Part shown: piece by piece, positions 32,970 through 43,900 of the stretch
Numbering within the stretch: position 1 is the first letter of the stretch
How the letters are laid out: every line of letters begins with the position of its first letter
Assembly: GCF_018446385.1 (NCBI RefSeq)
Contig: NC_056003.1
Span: 22,317,198 to 22,381,197 of the forward strand
Length of the DNA: 64,000 bases
Direction: 5' to 3'
Source of the DNA: Zingiber officinale
Taxonomy: Eukaryota; Streptophyta; Magnoliopsida; Zingiberales; Zingiberaceae
The notes under the pieces: generated by a model
Databases searched by the model: none
What the model saw: the letters and a program-made list of their open reading frames with translations, nothing else
What the model was told of the DNA's origin: nothing
Program-made: the position numbers and the translations under genes

Positions 32970-33429
32970 TGTTGTGCAAAGAGGGGCAACACCTCTCAAC
33001 CTCGAATGCGGAAGAAGAGGAAGAGAGAAAGAGATCGCGCAAAGCGATAAGATAAAGACGCACAAGAAAGGAATAAACATTATGAAAGAGAAGAAGAAGA
33101 AGAAGAGGAAGAAGAAGAGTTACCGTGGTTCGGCAATATACCTACTCCATAAAAACGGCCAAAGTTTTATTAGAATTTTTTCTACACAAGAGAATCACAT
33201 TCCATGATTCTTATAATTATTGTTGTACAGTAGGTTTACAATAATCCCTATAAATAGTGCATAAATCCCAGACCCGATAAATCATAACAGAATTTTGTTA
33301 CAAAACATGGCAACAAAATTTTGTTATATAAAATTATAACAAAATTTTATTACGAAAAATCTTAACAAATTTTTCTTTTATAACATCTCTCGTATTAGCC
33401 TTCATCTAAATATGAGTCACCCGTCAACA
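32970..33429 (-). repeat. Left LTR of the rearranged Copia
   Basis: TGTTGTGCAAAGAGGGG .. CCGTCAACA, partner of 36592-37065. Confidence 0.88.
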
Positions 33430-33479
33430 ATCTCCACCTTAGCGAATATTCACCCCTTTGAAGGACACGAGTATATGAA

Positions 33480-36400
33480 TAAAACTCCACCTGGATCTCT
33501 GAGTATGTGCTTCCTTCCTCTAACATCTAGAGATATAGATCAAGTTCAAGCAATGCTTGAACTTCTCTGTGGTCACTAGCTTTATCATCATGTTTGTAGC
33601 ATTTTTTGCATGTGAACCTTCTCAAGTTGAATTTTGCCAGAAGCATTTAACTCTCTGATCTTGTGAAACCTCACATTAATGTGTTTGGTTCTCGCATGAT
33701 ACACCTGATTCTTCATCAAATAGATAACACTCTGACTATAACATAAAAACTTGACTCTACCTTACTGAACACTCAGTTCTCTGACCAACCCTGTAAGCCA
33801 TAAAGCTTTCTTCGCTGCTTCAACTGCTTCCATGTACTCTAACTCCGTAGTAGACAATGCAACAATAGATTGTATTATAGATTTCCAACAAATAGGTCCT
33901 CCTGCCACAGTGAACATGTATCTTATAGTGGACCTCCTGTTATCTAAATCTCCTGCATAATCTACATCTAGGTACCTAGCAACTGAAAGATCTTCTGGTT
34001 GTCTACTGAATATGATGTCATAATCAATTGTAATTCCCAAGTATCTAAAAATCCACTTGCACCCTATAGTTTTCTCTCCTTCAGTAAGTTCCACTAGATC
34101 CCATACTTGGTTCTTATGCAACGACTCCATCTCCTTCATCATAGCACCCGCCCACTTGTCCTTCTCAAAGCTATGTATTACCTCCTGAAAAGATGTAGGA
34201 TCTTCGCTACTAGTGATAAGTGCATAAAATACCAAGTCTTCGAATCCATATCTGGTGGGTGGTTTTACGGCTCATCTCATTCTGCCACCAGCGATAGTGT
34301 TATGCTCTGTGTGTTTTGGGCTAGAATCATTGGATTTATGAGTCTCTAGCTCCACCTGCACAATATATTTTTCCATGTTACTCTGTGGTGTTTCCTTTCC
34401 TTCTTCTTGAGTACACTGTAGCATAGCCTTTTTGTCAAACACCATATCTCTGCTAATCACCACCTTTTTGCCTTAGGATCTCAAAGCTTGAAGCCTCTAA
34501 CTCCTTTCTGATATCCCGAAAAAATGCACTGCTTTGACTTTACATCCAGCTTTGATCTTTCCTCACTAGATATGTGCATATAGGCTAGGCATCCAACAAA
34601 ACTCAAAGATGAGAGTAATCTACTTGATTTCCTGTCCAAACTTCCTTTGATACTTTTCCTTCTAGTGCTGCCCTTGGTGATCTATTAATGAGATAACATG
34701 TCATGTTAACTGCTTTCACCCAGAAATTCTTTGCTAGTCCTGCATTGAGCCTGAGACATCTTGCCTTCTCAATGATTGTCTTGTTCAACCTTTCCACTAT
34801 CCCATTCTGCTGAGGTGTCCTATGAATCGAGAAATGCCTCATTATCCCATGCTGCTCACAAAATTCCTGAAACTTTGAATCTGTGTACTCAATCCCATTG
34901 TCTAACCTAAGGCATTTAATATTTCTTCCGGTTTGGTTCTCTACTTCAGTTTTCCACAATTTAAACTTTATAAAAATTTCTGACTTGTGATGCATAAAGT
35001 ATACCTAGACTTTTCATGAGTAATCATCAGTAAAACTCACAAAATACAAGTGTCTTCCACGTGATGCTACACTGGCTGGTCCCTAGAGATCTGTATGTAC
35101 ATAGTCCAGAATCCTCTCCTTCTTATTTGTTGTTATCTTGAATTGCACTTTGCTCTGTTTCCCAAGAACACAGAATTTACATAATTCAAGCTTGCACATC
35201 TTGATACCCTTTAACAAATCTCTCTTGTGAAGTTCTAGCATCCCACGTTTACCCATATGCCCTAGCCATATATGCCACAAGATTGTACTGTCTGATTCAT
35301 ACTTCACCGAGATGACTCTACCTACAACTATAGTCTCTATCAACTTGTAGATGTTCCTTGCTACCTTTTATCCTTTCATTACTGTCTCCCTTACTGACCT
35401 TTATCACCCGGCTTACTGATTTGTAATTGTAACCAATATCATCCAGTGTTCCTAGTGAGATCAAATTCTTCTTTAGATCTGCTATATGTCTGACATCACA
35501 TATAGTTCTGATCACACCATCAAACATCTTGATTCTGATGTTCTCTGTACCGATGACTCTGCAAGACGCATCATTTCCCATCAATACTGAACTAGAATTC
35601 ACTGTCCTATATGTGTCAAACCACTCCTTATTTGGAGTCATGTGATATGAACATGCAAAATCTAAGATACATGCATTTGTCAACTGCTCTGAACTCGACA
35701 TGACTGATAGCATATCTTCGTCACCGCTCTCTGAATTTTCCTCTTCAACTATGTTTACAGACTTTGTCGAACTACTTTTATTCTCTGCAACATATTTCTT
35801 TATCTTTGGACAACCTCTCTTGATATGACCTTTGCGTCCACATTTATAGCACATGATCACATTCTTCCTTCTCGATTTAGAACAAGCTTTGTTGTCGTTA
35901 CTAGATCCATGTCTAGATTTGCTCCTATCACGCTCTTGGTTGCTATTTACCACAAGTCCTTCTCCTTGTAAAATTTTATCACTTGTTTTCTTTCTTTGGT
36001 GAAATCCTAGCAAAGCACTTGTGATCTCCTCCAATTTGAGAGTTTCCTTACCCTACATCAAAGTAGTAACCAAATTCTCGTATGTAGGAGATGAAGGTAG
36101 AGAATTCAATAACATCAGCACTCTATCTTCATCTTCGATCTTCACATCAACCTGCTTCAGATCGCTTATAATATGGTTGAATACGTTAATGTACTGGCTC
36201 AGATTGGTTCACTCTGTCATCTTCAGCCCGAATAATTTTTGCTTGAGATATAGCTTGTTTATCAATGACTTTAACATGCACCGGTTTTCCAGCTTTTACC
36301 AAACTGCCACTGGTAACTTTTCGTCCATGACATGGTCACATCATCTATAAGATAAAGCCTGATTGTTGCTACTGTCTTCGCCTGAAGCTCTTTCCAATTT

Positions 36401-36560
36401 GATCTCTCAATGCTTTCTAGTTTTCTTTCTCCTAGTGTCTTCACCATGCCTTGTTGCACTAACAAATCTTTGACTCTTCTTTACCGTAATTTGAAGTTTC
36501 TGGTTCTGTCAAATTTTACCATGTCAAACTTCACAGAAGTCGTCTCCGACATGTTAAAGA
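33480..36560 (-). pseudogene. Copia gag-pol of the rearranged element, RT domain deleted
   Basis: Reading right to left on the minus strand: broken N-terminal gag (36560-36050); zinc knuckle CYKCGRKGHIKRGC (~35850); protease region with DFACSYHMT where DSG/DSA is expected (~35655); integrase zinc region (LWHIWLGHMGKRG, CKFCVLGKQ, ~35300-35160); integrase core with RLDNGIEY and TPQQNGIVERLN (~34910-34790); then the start of RT (GCKWIF, ~34050) fused directly to the region before RNase H (RYLGITIDYDIIF). The whole RT catalytic core is gone in one deletion near 34045. RNase H (VDYAGD, ALSTTELEY) continues to about 33480 with stops. Several breaks; no function. Confidence 0.85.
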
Positions 36561-36591
36561 AATCCCCTAAAACTTGTAGCTCTGATACCAA

Positions 36592-37065
36592 TAACTACAC
36601 AAAGAGGGAGCAACACCTCTTAACCTCTAATGTGGAAAAAGAGGAAGAGATCGCGCGGAGCAACGAGACAAAGACGCACAAGAAAGGAGCAACACGAGGA
36701 AGGAGAAGAATAAGAGAAAGAAGAAGAGTTACCGTCATTCGATAGTGTGTCTACTCTACAAAAACGGTCGAAGTTTTATTAGAATTCTCTCTACACGAGA
36801 GAATCACATTCAATAATTCTTGTGATTGTTGTTGTACAATAGGTTTACAATGATCCCTATAAATAGTACAAAAATCCTAGACCCAGTAAAATTATAACAT
36901 AATTTTGTTATAAAAAATCGTAATAGAATTTTGTTATGAAAAACCACAACATAATTCTGTTATATAAAATCGTAATAAAATTTTATTATGAAAAAACTTA
37001 ATAGATTTTTCTTCCATAATATCTCTCGTATTGACCTTTATCCAAATATGAGTCATCCGTTAACA
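36592..37065 (-). repeat. Right (5') LTR of the rearranged Copia
   Basis: Partner of 32970-33429. The inner terminus is mutated (TAACTACAC in place of TGTTGTGC); the outer end is TTAACA. Confidence 0.88.
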
Positions 37066-37330
37066 TGATTGACTACCATAACTTCCATTTGACTTGATAT
37101 TATGTCCTCTAAACTTATCGAGTCTACCTGTCAGATGTCAGGTCCACTTGACCTATTCGGACTTTCTGCCTGATTGCACGATCTGTTGAGATTTTTCTTA
37201 CCTAGCATTGGGTCCAACTGACATATTAAGATTTCCAAATTAATCATCCTGCATACTGGAGTAATTCATCAAATAATAACAAAACTTAACTTAAACTTTT
37301 GACAATATCAAAATATAAATTTAATTATGG
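37066..37330. repeat. Fragment of an LTR like that at 3480-4809
   Basis: Phrases such as GTCAGATGTCAGGTCCACTT and GCATACTGGAGTAATTCATC echo 4560-4800. Degenerate, no ends found. Confidence 0.4.
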
Positions 37331-38369
37331 TGCTATATGTACTAACATATAGTGCATCTATGAGTATGAGTAAGGAGAGTGGACATTAAATTAGTCATTA
37401 TTTTTTGACCAAATAAAATCTAACAAATTAATATTCTTTAAGTCTCCGTCAAAATAAATCAAAATTATTCATCCTCGCCCTAGCTCTCCGATGTCCTAAC
37501 AGAGCGCATAGCGCGGCATTGTGGACGTATTTATTTTTGTCTTCCCTTTAGCAGGGTATGGGCATCTATTCTAATAATAATAATAATATATTAAAAAGCA
37601 TATTTTATTTATTTATTAATATGCTCCAATCTAAATGCTGATTGACTTTTGTTTGGCAAACTTTGATATATATATATATAATCAAGCGTTTTTCTTTTCC
37701 AGAAATATTTAAGATTCTGTAAATTTTCGATGCATGTGAAATTAATGAACATTTTTCGTATTTATACAGTTTTATCGCCCCATAACATACATATCTCAGC
37801 TCCACAATAGATCCAAGAGAGTGTTATGCGGTTGTCAGCCCTGCGATTCGAGAAAATAATTTTGCATCCTGCAAACCAACTGCGCTGCATTCTATGCTCT
37901 CACTTTGTCCAATAAATTAGAGTAAAAATAGATTACTTTTATTTCAGGTGTCTAGTTCATTTCTAGATTATGTAAAAAAATAAATAATTGGATCAATTTA
38001 TAATCCATCGTTAAATAATTAAAGTATATAAGAATTTTTTTTCCCCAGGCTATAATCCATTGTTGTTATTGTTCGTGAGACTTTTAAAATCATTAAAAAA
38101 AATGGTAAAAGTGTTTGATAATCGTAAAATATAAAAAACACAATATGAATATACTTAGAAAATACTACAAAGTGATAATCTCAATTGACACCGATCTGAA
38201 GTTTTTAAAGCCATTAAGTGGCTGCAATTAAAAGTATTCTATGTTTTTTTTAAAAAAAACAATATGTTAAATTGGTATTAAAAAACTTAATTTGATTTAA
38301 AATAATTTAATTATTATTGATATCCTTCTTCATCCAGACTCTTCCTCTCCCTTTACCTTTGGGACGGAA
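37331..38369. other. Intergenic, nothing recognised
   Basis: AT-rich with a short (TA)n run near 37668-37680; no gene or repeat structure that I can support. Confidence 0.5.
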
Positions 38370-39350
38370 ATTTTCATAGGAGGTCAATTTCTCTAGTCCA
38401 GAAAATTCTAGATTAGAAGAAGTCCTGTCCATTCATTAATTAGATGAATTAGACTCCATCTATTAAATAGGTAGGGTCCAATTCATTCAACCAATGAATG
38501 AATAAAGAATTAAGGATGATCCAAATATCTTGAACTAGAGGATCTGCCTGTCCTCTAACGCGTGCTCTCAATGTGTAATGAGTCAAAGTGCGTCAGTGAG
38601 GGGCTGACATTGCTGGCATGACCAAGCACGACTCATCCCACATCAAGTCAGCATTAGATTGAAATAGAAACTTGCAAAAGCATGAGAGAGTAATTGTGTG
38701 GTAGAGAAGAGTTGCTTTTGAGTTCAATAAGAAAACGATCATACATTCACCTATCTTCACAGATACTTATGTAGGAATGGTCCACACATGTCACCACACG
38801 AGCGGCGAACTGTGACTCGGCTGGCCGGGCATAGCTAAGTCGGGCGACAAGTGGATCCGTACACCTGCTATTATCGAGCCATTGATAAGGAGTAATTTTC
38901 TGTCTTGCCAAGAACGGTTATGTCATAGTATATCATGATTGTGATTATTAGGAATTATCAAAAGACTTGAAATGGTTGAGTTATCTTATAAAGTCAAGCT
39001 GTCTTGTATAAATGAATTGTCTTATAAGGTTATTGTTTTGTATGATTGAGTTGTTTTTTTATTGTCGAGTAGTATTGAAAGACCCAGCTGTTTTGTATGA
39101 TCGAACTGCTTAATTTGTTTAGTGAGTTGCAGAGAGATTTAGCATCCCATGTACGGACAGGGATCCTCTTATTCAAGATCCCTGGATCAATTATAGATTC
39201 TTGTACGTTCATTGGATCGATAGACTGTACCCTATCTGTTAAATAAATGGGGTTCAATTCATCCCACCAATAAATATATAGGATTTTCTTTTATTCAAAA
39301 AATTTTAGATCAGAGGATCTTACCTCCCATGTACAATAATTTCTCTAAAA
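38370..39350. repeat. Diverged repeat pair, possible non-autonomous element
   Basis: 38400-38560 and 39160-39345 share phrases in the same order: YCATCTATTAAATAGGTAGGG / YTATCTGTTAAATAAATGGG, then CCAATTCATTC / TCAATTCATCC, then AGAGGATCT. The 600 bp between are unique and partly GC-richer. Ends are not defined. Confidence 0.35.
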
Positions 39351-39489
39351 CTATATTAGGGTGTCCGGCGACGTGGACACATAGTAGAGGGTTTCTATCC
39401 AATCGATTTACTTGAGCTGTATCAATTATTGTTGCCAAAATTGATCTTTAATGTAATATTTATTTTTAAATGCATTCTCTCTCTTATGG

Positions 39490-39985
39490 GAAAGGAAAGG
39501 GCAAGTAATTGAAAAGGAAAAAAAACATCCCTAAAATCAGGTAGAGGGAGGGAAAGCGAAACCAGCTATTCCGAGTTTTCATGGTTGCTTTTTAGTCCCT
39601 TTTATAATTATAGTGAATGAAATTTGATATAATTGATTATGATCTTTTTTCAAGTTTACATTCTTACTTAGATTATAATTTAGATTGAAATAGAAGGTTC
39701 GGAGGACACTCCTTCGATATCGGCAACTCAGTCGTACGTCCATCACCAACAACCTCCAAGTGGTCTTTGACCACTTGTCCCGACTCAAATTATAATATAG
39801 ATGCAAATATGAACCTAGAAAGGGATCATAATCAATTATATTAGAATTTCAATTGAAATCCAACTATAATTTTGGAGGGAACCAAGAAGGAATCATGGAA
39901 AAATGGAACAGAGGATTCACACTCTGGGGGGAAGGGTTGGGGAAGGAAAAAAAAGAAAAAAAAAATTACTACCATGAGTGACATG
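39490..39985. mobile_element. MITE with long inverted repeats
   Basis: The left arm (~39490-39650) and right arm (~39830-39985) are inverse copies: TATAATTGATTATGATC at 39633-39649 pairs with GATCATAATCAATTATA at 39824-39840, and the similarity continues outward through TTTCATGG / CCATG and beyond. The ~170-bp centre is unrelated. No coding. Confidence 0.65.
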
Positions 39986-40440
39986 GTTCGGTCGCCTTGT
40001 GCCCTTAGTGCCCTCTTTCCACTTCTATGTTTCACTCTTCCAAATAAACATGGCCTAATAAAGGAAGAAAATTAAAAAAAAATCGATTTTAATTATCTAT
40101 TTTTTTATATAATATCAAACAATCATGTAGTAATATTAGATTGTTATATTTAAATAGAACCTTAGCAAGTTTCTTAAAATGTATATAAAAAATTATTAGC
40201 AATCAATTAAGTTTTGGTACAAATTTAATCAAATGCTAAAATAAGATTAGCGCAAGACTATCTAACCAATATTTTTTTAAAAAAATTATTGTTGAAATAA
40301 ATATTGAATATTAATGTAAAACTTAATTTAGACCCTTTTTTGCGCTTGCTAAAATTTTGAGTTTTATTAGGCAGTTGTCCATTTTTAAATTAGTAGTCAA
40401 GATTTTTGTAAAATAAAAAGAAATCACACATCATATGAAC
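39986..40440. other. Intergenic AT-rich DNA
   Basis: Nothing recognised between the MITE and the promoter of the 40934 gene. Confidence 0.5.
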
Positions 40441-40495
40441 CACTTATTTCCAAAAGCTTTGTGAATCCTGAACGTCAAAGAGTTGGCGGTTCCAA

Positions 40496-40505
40496 TCTAA
40501 CGGTG
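40496..40505 (+). promoter_or_regulatory. MSA-like element (G2/M, Myb3R site)
   Basis: TCTAACGGTG fits 9 of 10 positions of the mitosis-specific activator consensus YCYAACGGYY, including the AACGG core. It lies 429 bp upstream of the ATG at 40934. Confidence 0.5.
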
Positions 40506-40714
40506 AATCGGCGTTTACACGAATCGTGAGAAAAAGGTCCCCCCGAGTTTGTAATAAAGCGCGATCCCTATGGTTCAACTTTTTCCCTGGATTTACCCAA
40601 CTATATACCTAAATTGTTAGTGCCCCCATGGTCCCACGACTGCCTCCCCAGTCCACATGCTCCATTGCCTGAATGGTGGATCGTGGGTGCTTAAAATTGG
40701 TAACTCATGTTATC

Positions 40715-40725
40715 TTGGCGGGAAA
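40715..40725 (+). promoter_or_regulatory. E2F binding site
   Basis: TTGGCGGGAAA (inverse TTTCCCGCCAA) is a full E2F/DP consensus, ~210 bp upstream of the ATG at 40934. E2F sites drive G1/S genes in plants. Confidence 0.65.
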
Positions 40726-40873
40726 ATGTGTCGTTGGAAGCAATTCAAATAATTTTGAAAGCGCAGAACAGATCTCGCTCTCTTGTTTTTTTTCCTAACT
40801 TTTCTCCCTCAAAAGAAAGGGAACTCGAAGTTCTTCCTACGATTCAAAAAAAGGGATTCCTCCTCTTGTTCTG

Positions 40874-40891
40874 ATGATGAAAGATCTGTAG
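40874..40891 (+). promoter_or_regulatory. Short upstream ORF
   Basis: ATGATGAAAGATCTGTAG, five codons plus stop in the 5' leader, ending 42 nt before the main ATG. It could lower translation. Confidence 0.4.
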
Positions 40892-40933
40892 AATTATCAT
40901 CCAATCAGTGTGGCCCATTCGCTTGATCTACCG

Positions 40934-43900
40934 ATGGAGGTGGATTACGAGAGCAAGCCGAGGAGAGAGCTCCAAGCCCTCTGCAAGCAGCATGGTCTCC
41001 CGGCCAACCTCACAAATGCCCGGATGGCTGAGAATCTCGCTTCTCTGCTCCAGGTATGTAGGATTTTAGGTTTGTTTATTATTTGCAATTTGATGGTGTT
41101 GTTGCCCATTGTTTTCCGTTTCGAGAAGCTCATTTGTTTTACCGTGTTAAAGAAGGCAAACAGCGAAGAAATTAAGCCCAAAGGCTGCTTGAAGGGCTCT
41201 GGAGGAAGCAGTGCCGAGGAAGGAGGAGGCAGACTGCTACCTAAGAAGGTGAGCTTCTCTCTGCACGAAGTTGGTGTGCGAGCTTTGCCTGAGCGAAGGA
41301 GATCTAGTAGGAGGAAGTCTGTTGTTGGTTTTGCACCAAAAGAAGTTACTGAGGGTGCTTTGGAAGCAAAAATTGAGCTTGAAGTGAGGAAAACAAGCAA
41401 GAGGTATCACTGCACTTCACCAGATCGGAATGGGGAAGATGATTTGGCTACAAACTTCCCTTGTCCAGGAGGAATCCCCTTGGACGAGAAACATGATGGC
41501 GCTGTGCCAATTACTAGAAATTTGCGGAGCAGAGTAATTACAGTTGAAGGATCTAAAGCATTGCAGGCTGATATTAAAGTACCTAGAAGAATAGTAACGA
41601 GGAGTAATAGAAAGAAAGCACAAGTAGAGGTTGTAGCTTCGATTCCTGAAGTTCATTCTGAAGAAATGAAGTCTAGGAGTGATGACGGTTTGGTAAATAA
41701 AGGTCGTTCTAAGAGACAAAAGTGTGGGAATGCTACTGTGAAAATTGATGAACGACATGACAACTTTACAAAGTCTCAGAATCTGTTAAACAGACAGGAA
41801 TCAGGAACTTCTGTAGCTCCAGTCGCTGATGAAACAGTAGCAATCAAAAAGATCAGGAAGCTTGGGAGGAACAAGAAAACAAACGAAGCAACTGATGTTA
41901 CTGATCCAAGTATAGAGCATACCGTTGTGGTACCTGTGACGAAGAGTTCAGTCGTTCATGAACCCAACAAGGAGATCAAGAGGCCGAATCATAATGCCCC
42001 AGAGCTCCAGATATGCGTGGAGAAATTAGTCCATATTACTGCGAAGGAAAAAAAGTTACACAACTTGCAGATAGGCCAGGTAATAAATGAACCACCAAAT
42101 GAAGATTCTTATGTCGACTGTACTGTTGGAGATGGAAGGGAAACTCATTTAGGCCAAAAGCATGTTGAAGAATTACAGAGGAAATCAAGATGTACAAGAA
42201 GTGGATTGGTATTAGAAGCTAATAAGAATGATGGAAGGCTGAGGGCGAAGAAGAGAACAAAATCTTCATGTTTGGATGATGATTCTTTTTCACGCGGGAA
42301 AGTTGAAGTGACTAGTAGATCAGACTCTACTGACCTGCTGGACGAGAAAGGTAGTTCATGCAGACATGAAGATGTTTCTGAGCAAACTGTGGAAGTTATA
42401 GACAGTCATATAGATCAAGGACCTTTTCATCCATGTTTGTCTCTATTTGTGACAGAAGATATACCCACCATTAATGCACACAACAGTTTTTTTGGTGAAG
42501 AGCAACCAATCCATAAGCATGAAAATTCTAGTAAGAAAACAGCAGCTAATGAACTGAAAGTTGCAGAAGAGAAAATTTTCTTGACGAAGGAAGTTGAGCC
42601 TGTGGGGTTCGATTTGCTAGACACCAAAAAAATGGACAGCAATGTTGGTTTCTCATGCTCTTCACAAGGAATTCCTTCTGCTGACTGGTCAGTTAAGAAT
42701 GTGACTCTAGAAGGAGGTAGCAGTCACTCTGGTTTAGACAGCACAAATAAGGTTAGTAAACGTTTATCCACATCTTTTGCTAAACAATTAGTAATGTGTG
42801 TGGCGTTTTATCTTAGGTAAAGGATCGGCAAGGCAGTCAGGGCTTCGTTGGTGAGTCAGCCTTCAAGCGCACATATGACAACCAAATGTTGGTTAGAGGC
42901 GATAATGATTTTTTGTCTAACAATTCAATTGATGTTTCTATCAAATTGAAAGATGGGTCTTCATATTCTGAAGAAGTGATGAAAGAAGACAGTACTGTTC
43001 TTGAAACTGAGTGTATGAGCAATACAATTTATTCAAAAGATCAAAAAGATGGAGATGGATTGAATATGTGTTTAAATATTCGTGATGCGCCATTCATATG
43101 CCATCGTGAAGAACATTCCCATGTTTCTGCTACTCACACTTGTTCATTGAATCAACCCAAAACGATTACACTCCAAGTTAATGGTGATGGTGTTCAAGAA
43201 AACACTTCTAACACTTCCAGTTGTGATAGTGACCTTAAAGGTATGTTTAAGTAAAATGTTTAAAACTTCTATAGTTTGGTGGGTCCAATATGTTCACTTC
43301 ACACCAATATGTTTATTTAATGTCTTCTTATGCTAGTTGTTAATTTGCAGATAAAGCAGTCCTGCCATTAACTGTTTTTGCTTGTAATGATTTAGTTGAT
43401 TTCTTCGATCAGCCAAAGATTTCCAGAAATTCTATTGGAAGTTATGGAGTTGCTTCTATGGCATCATCAAGTGCTGCATATGAAGAATTCTGTGGACTGA
43501 AAGATGTTAATGATACAAATGTGCCATGTGATAGTCTGCATGCATATGAAGTTGTGAAGCAAGAGGGCATATTGAAGTATTCATCATCAAACTGTGAAAT
43601 TACTGCTAACAGCGTGGAGCATTCTCAAGGTGAACAAAGACAATCACAGGAATCTTCTACTGCTGTTCCTGATTTTCAGTCTTGTAACATAGTACAAGAT
43701 GATGATAGATGCGTCAACAAATTTGGTTCTTGCTCTAGATGTGTAATAAATTGTAATTTTTCAGAACAAGCAATTGACCAAAGGGTTCTTTCACCTATAA
43801 GACCGGAAATCAGCAGTGAAATCCAGAAAACTCCTTTAGAGGTTAAAGTTATCAATATACCATCTTCAGGTGATAACTTATACAAAAATCATCACGATGA

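Larger units (their letters stand above)
32970..37065 (-). mobile_element. Rearranged Copia retrotransposon, minus strand, RT deleted
   Basis: Right LTR 36592-37065 (474 bp), left LTR 32970-33429 (460 bp), primer site 36579-36590, polypurine tract beside the left LTR (33430-33444), gag-pol between. No matching target duplication: TGATT follows the right end, and the left side continues into a second interior (32905-32969). So this is part of an LTR-interior-LTR-interior arrangement from recombination. Confidence 0.85.

Noticed and set aside
40910-40933. Start of the large gene at a GTG at 40910
   Set aside because: GTG is not a usual plant start; the first in-frame ATG at 40934 leads straight into the conserved-looking N-terminus.
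41054-41152. Open frame through intron 1 of the large gene
   Set aside because: The 99-nt stretch is in frame and open but hydrophobic, unlike its flanks, and has GT..AG ends; treated as an intron.
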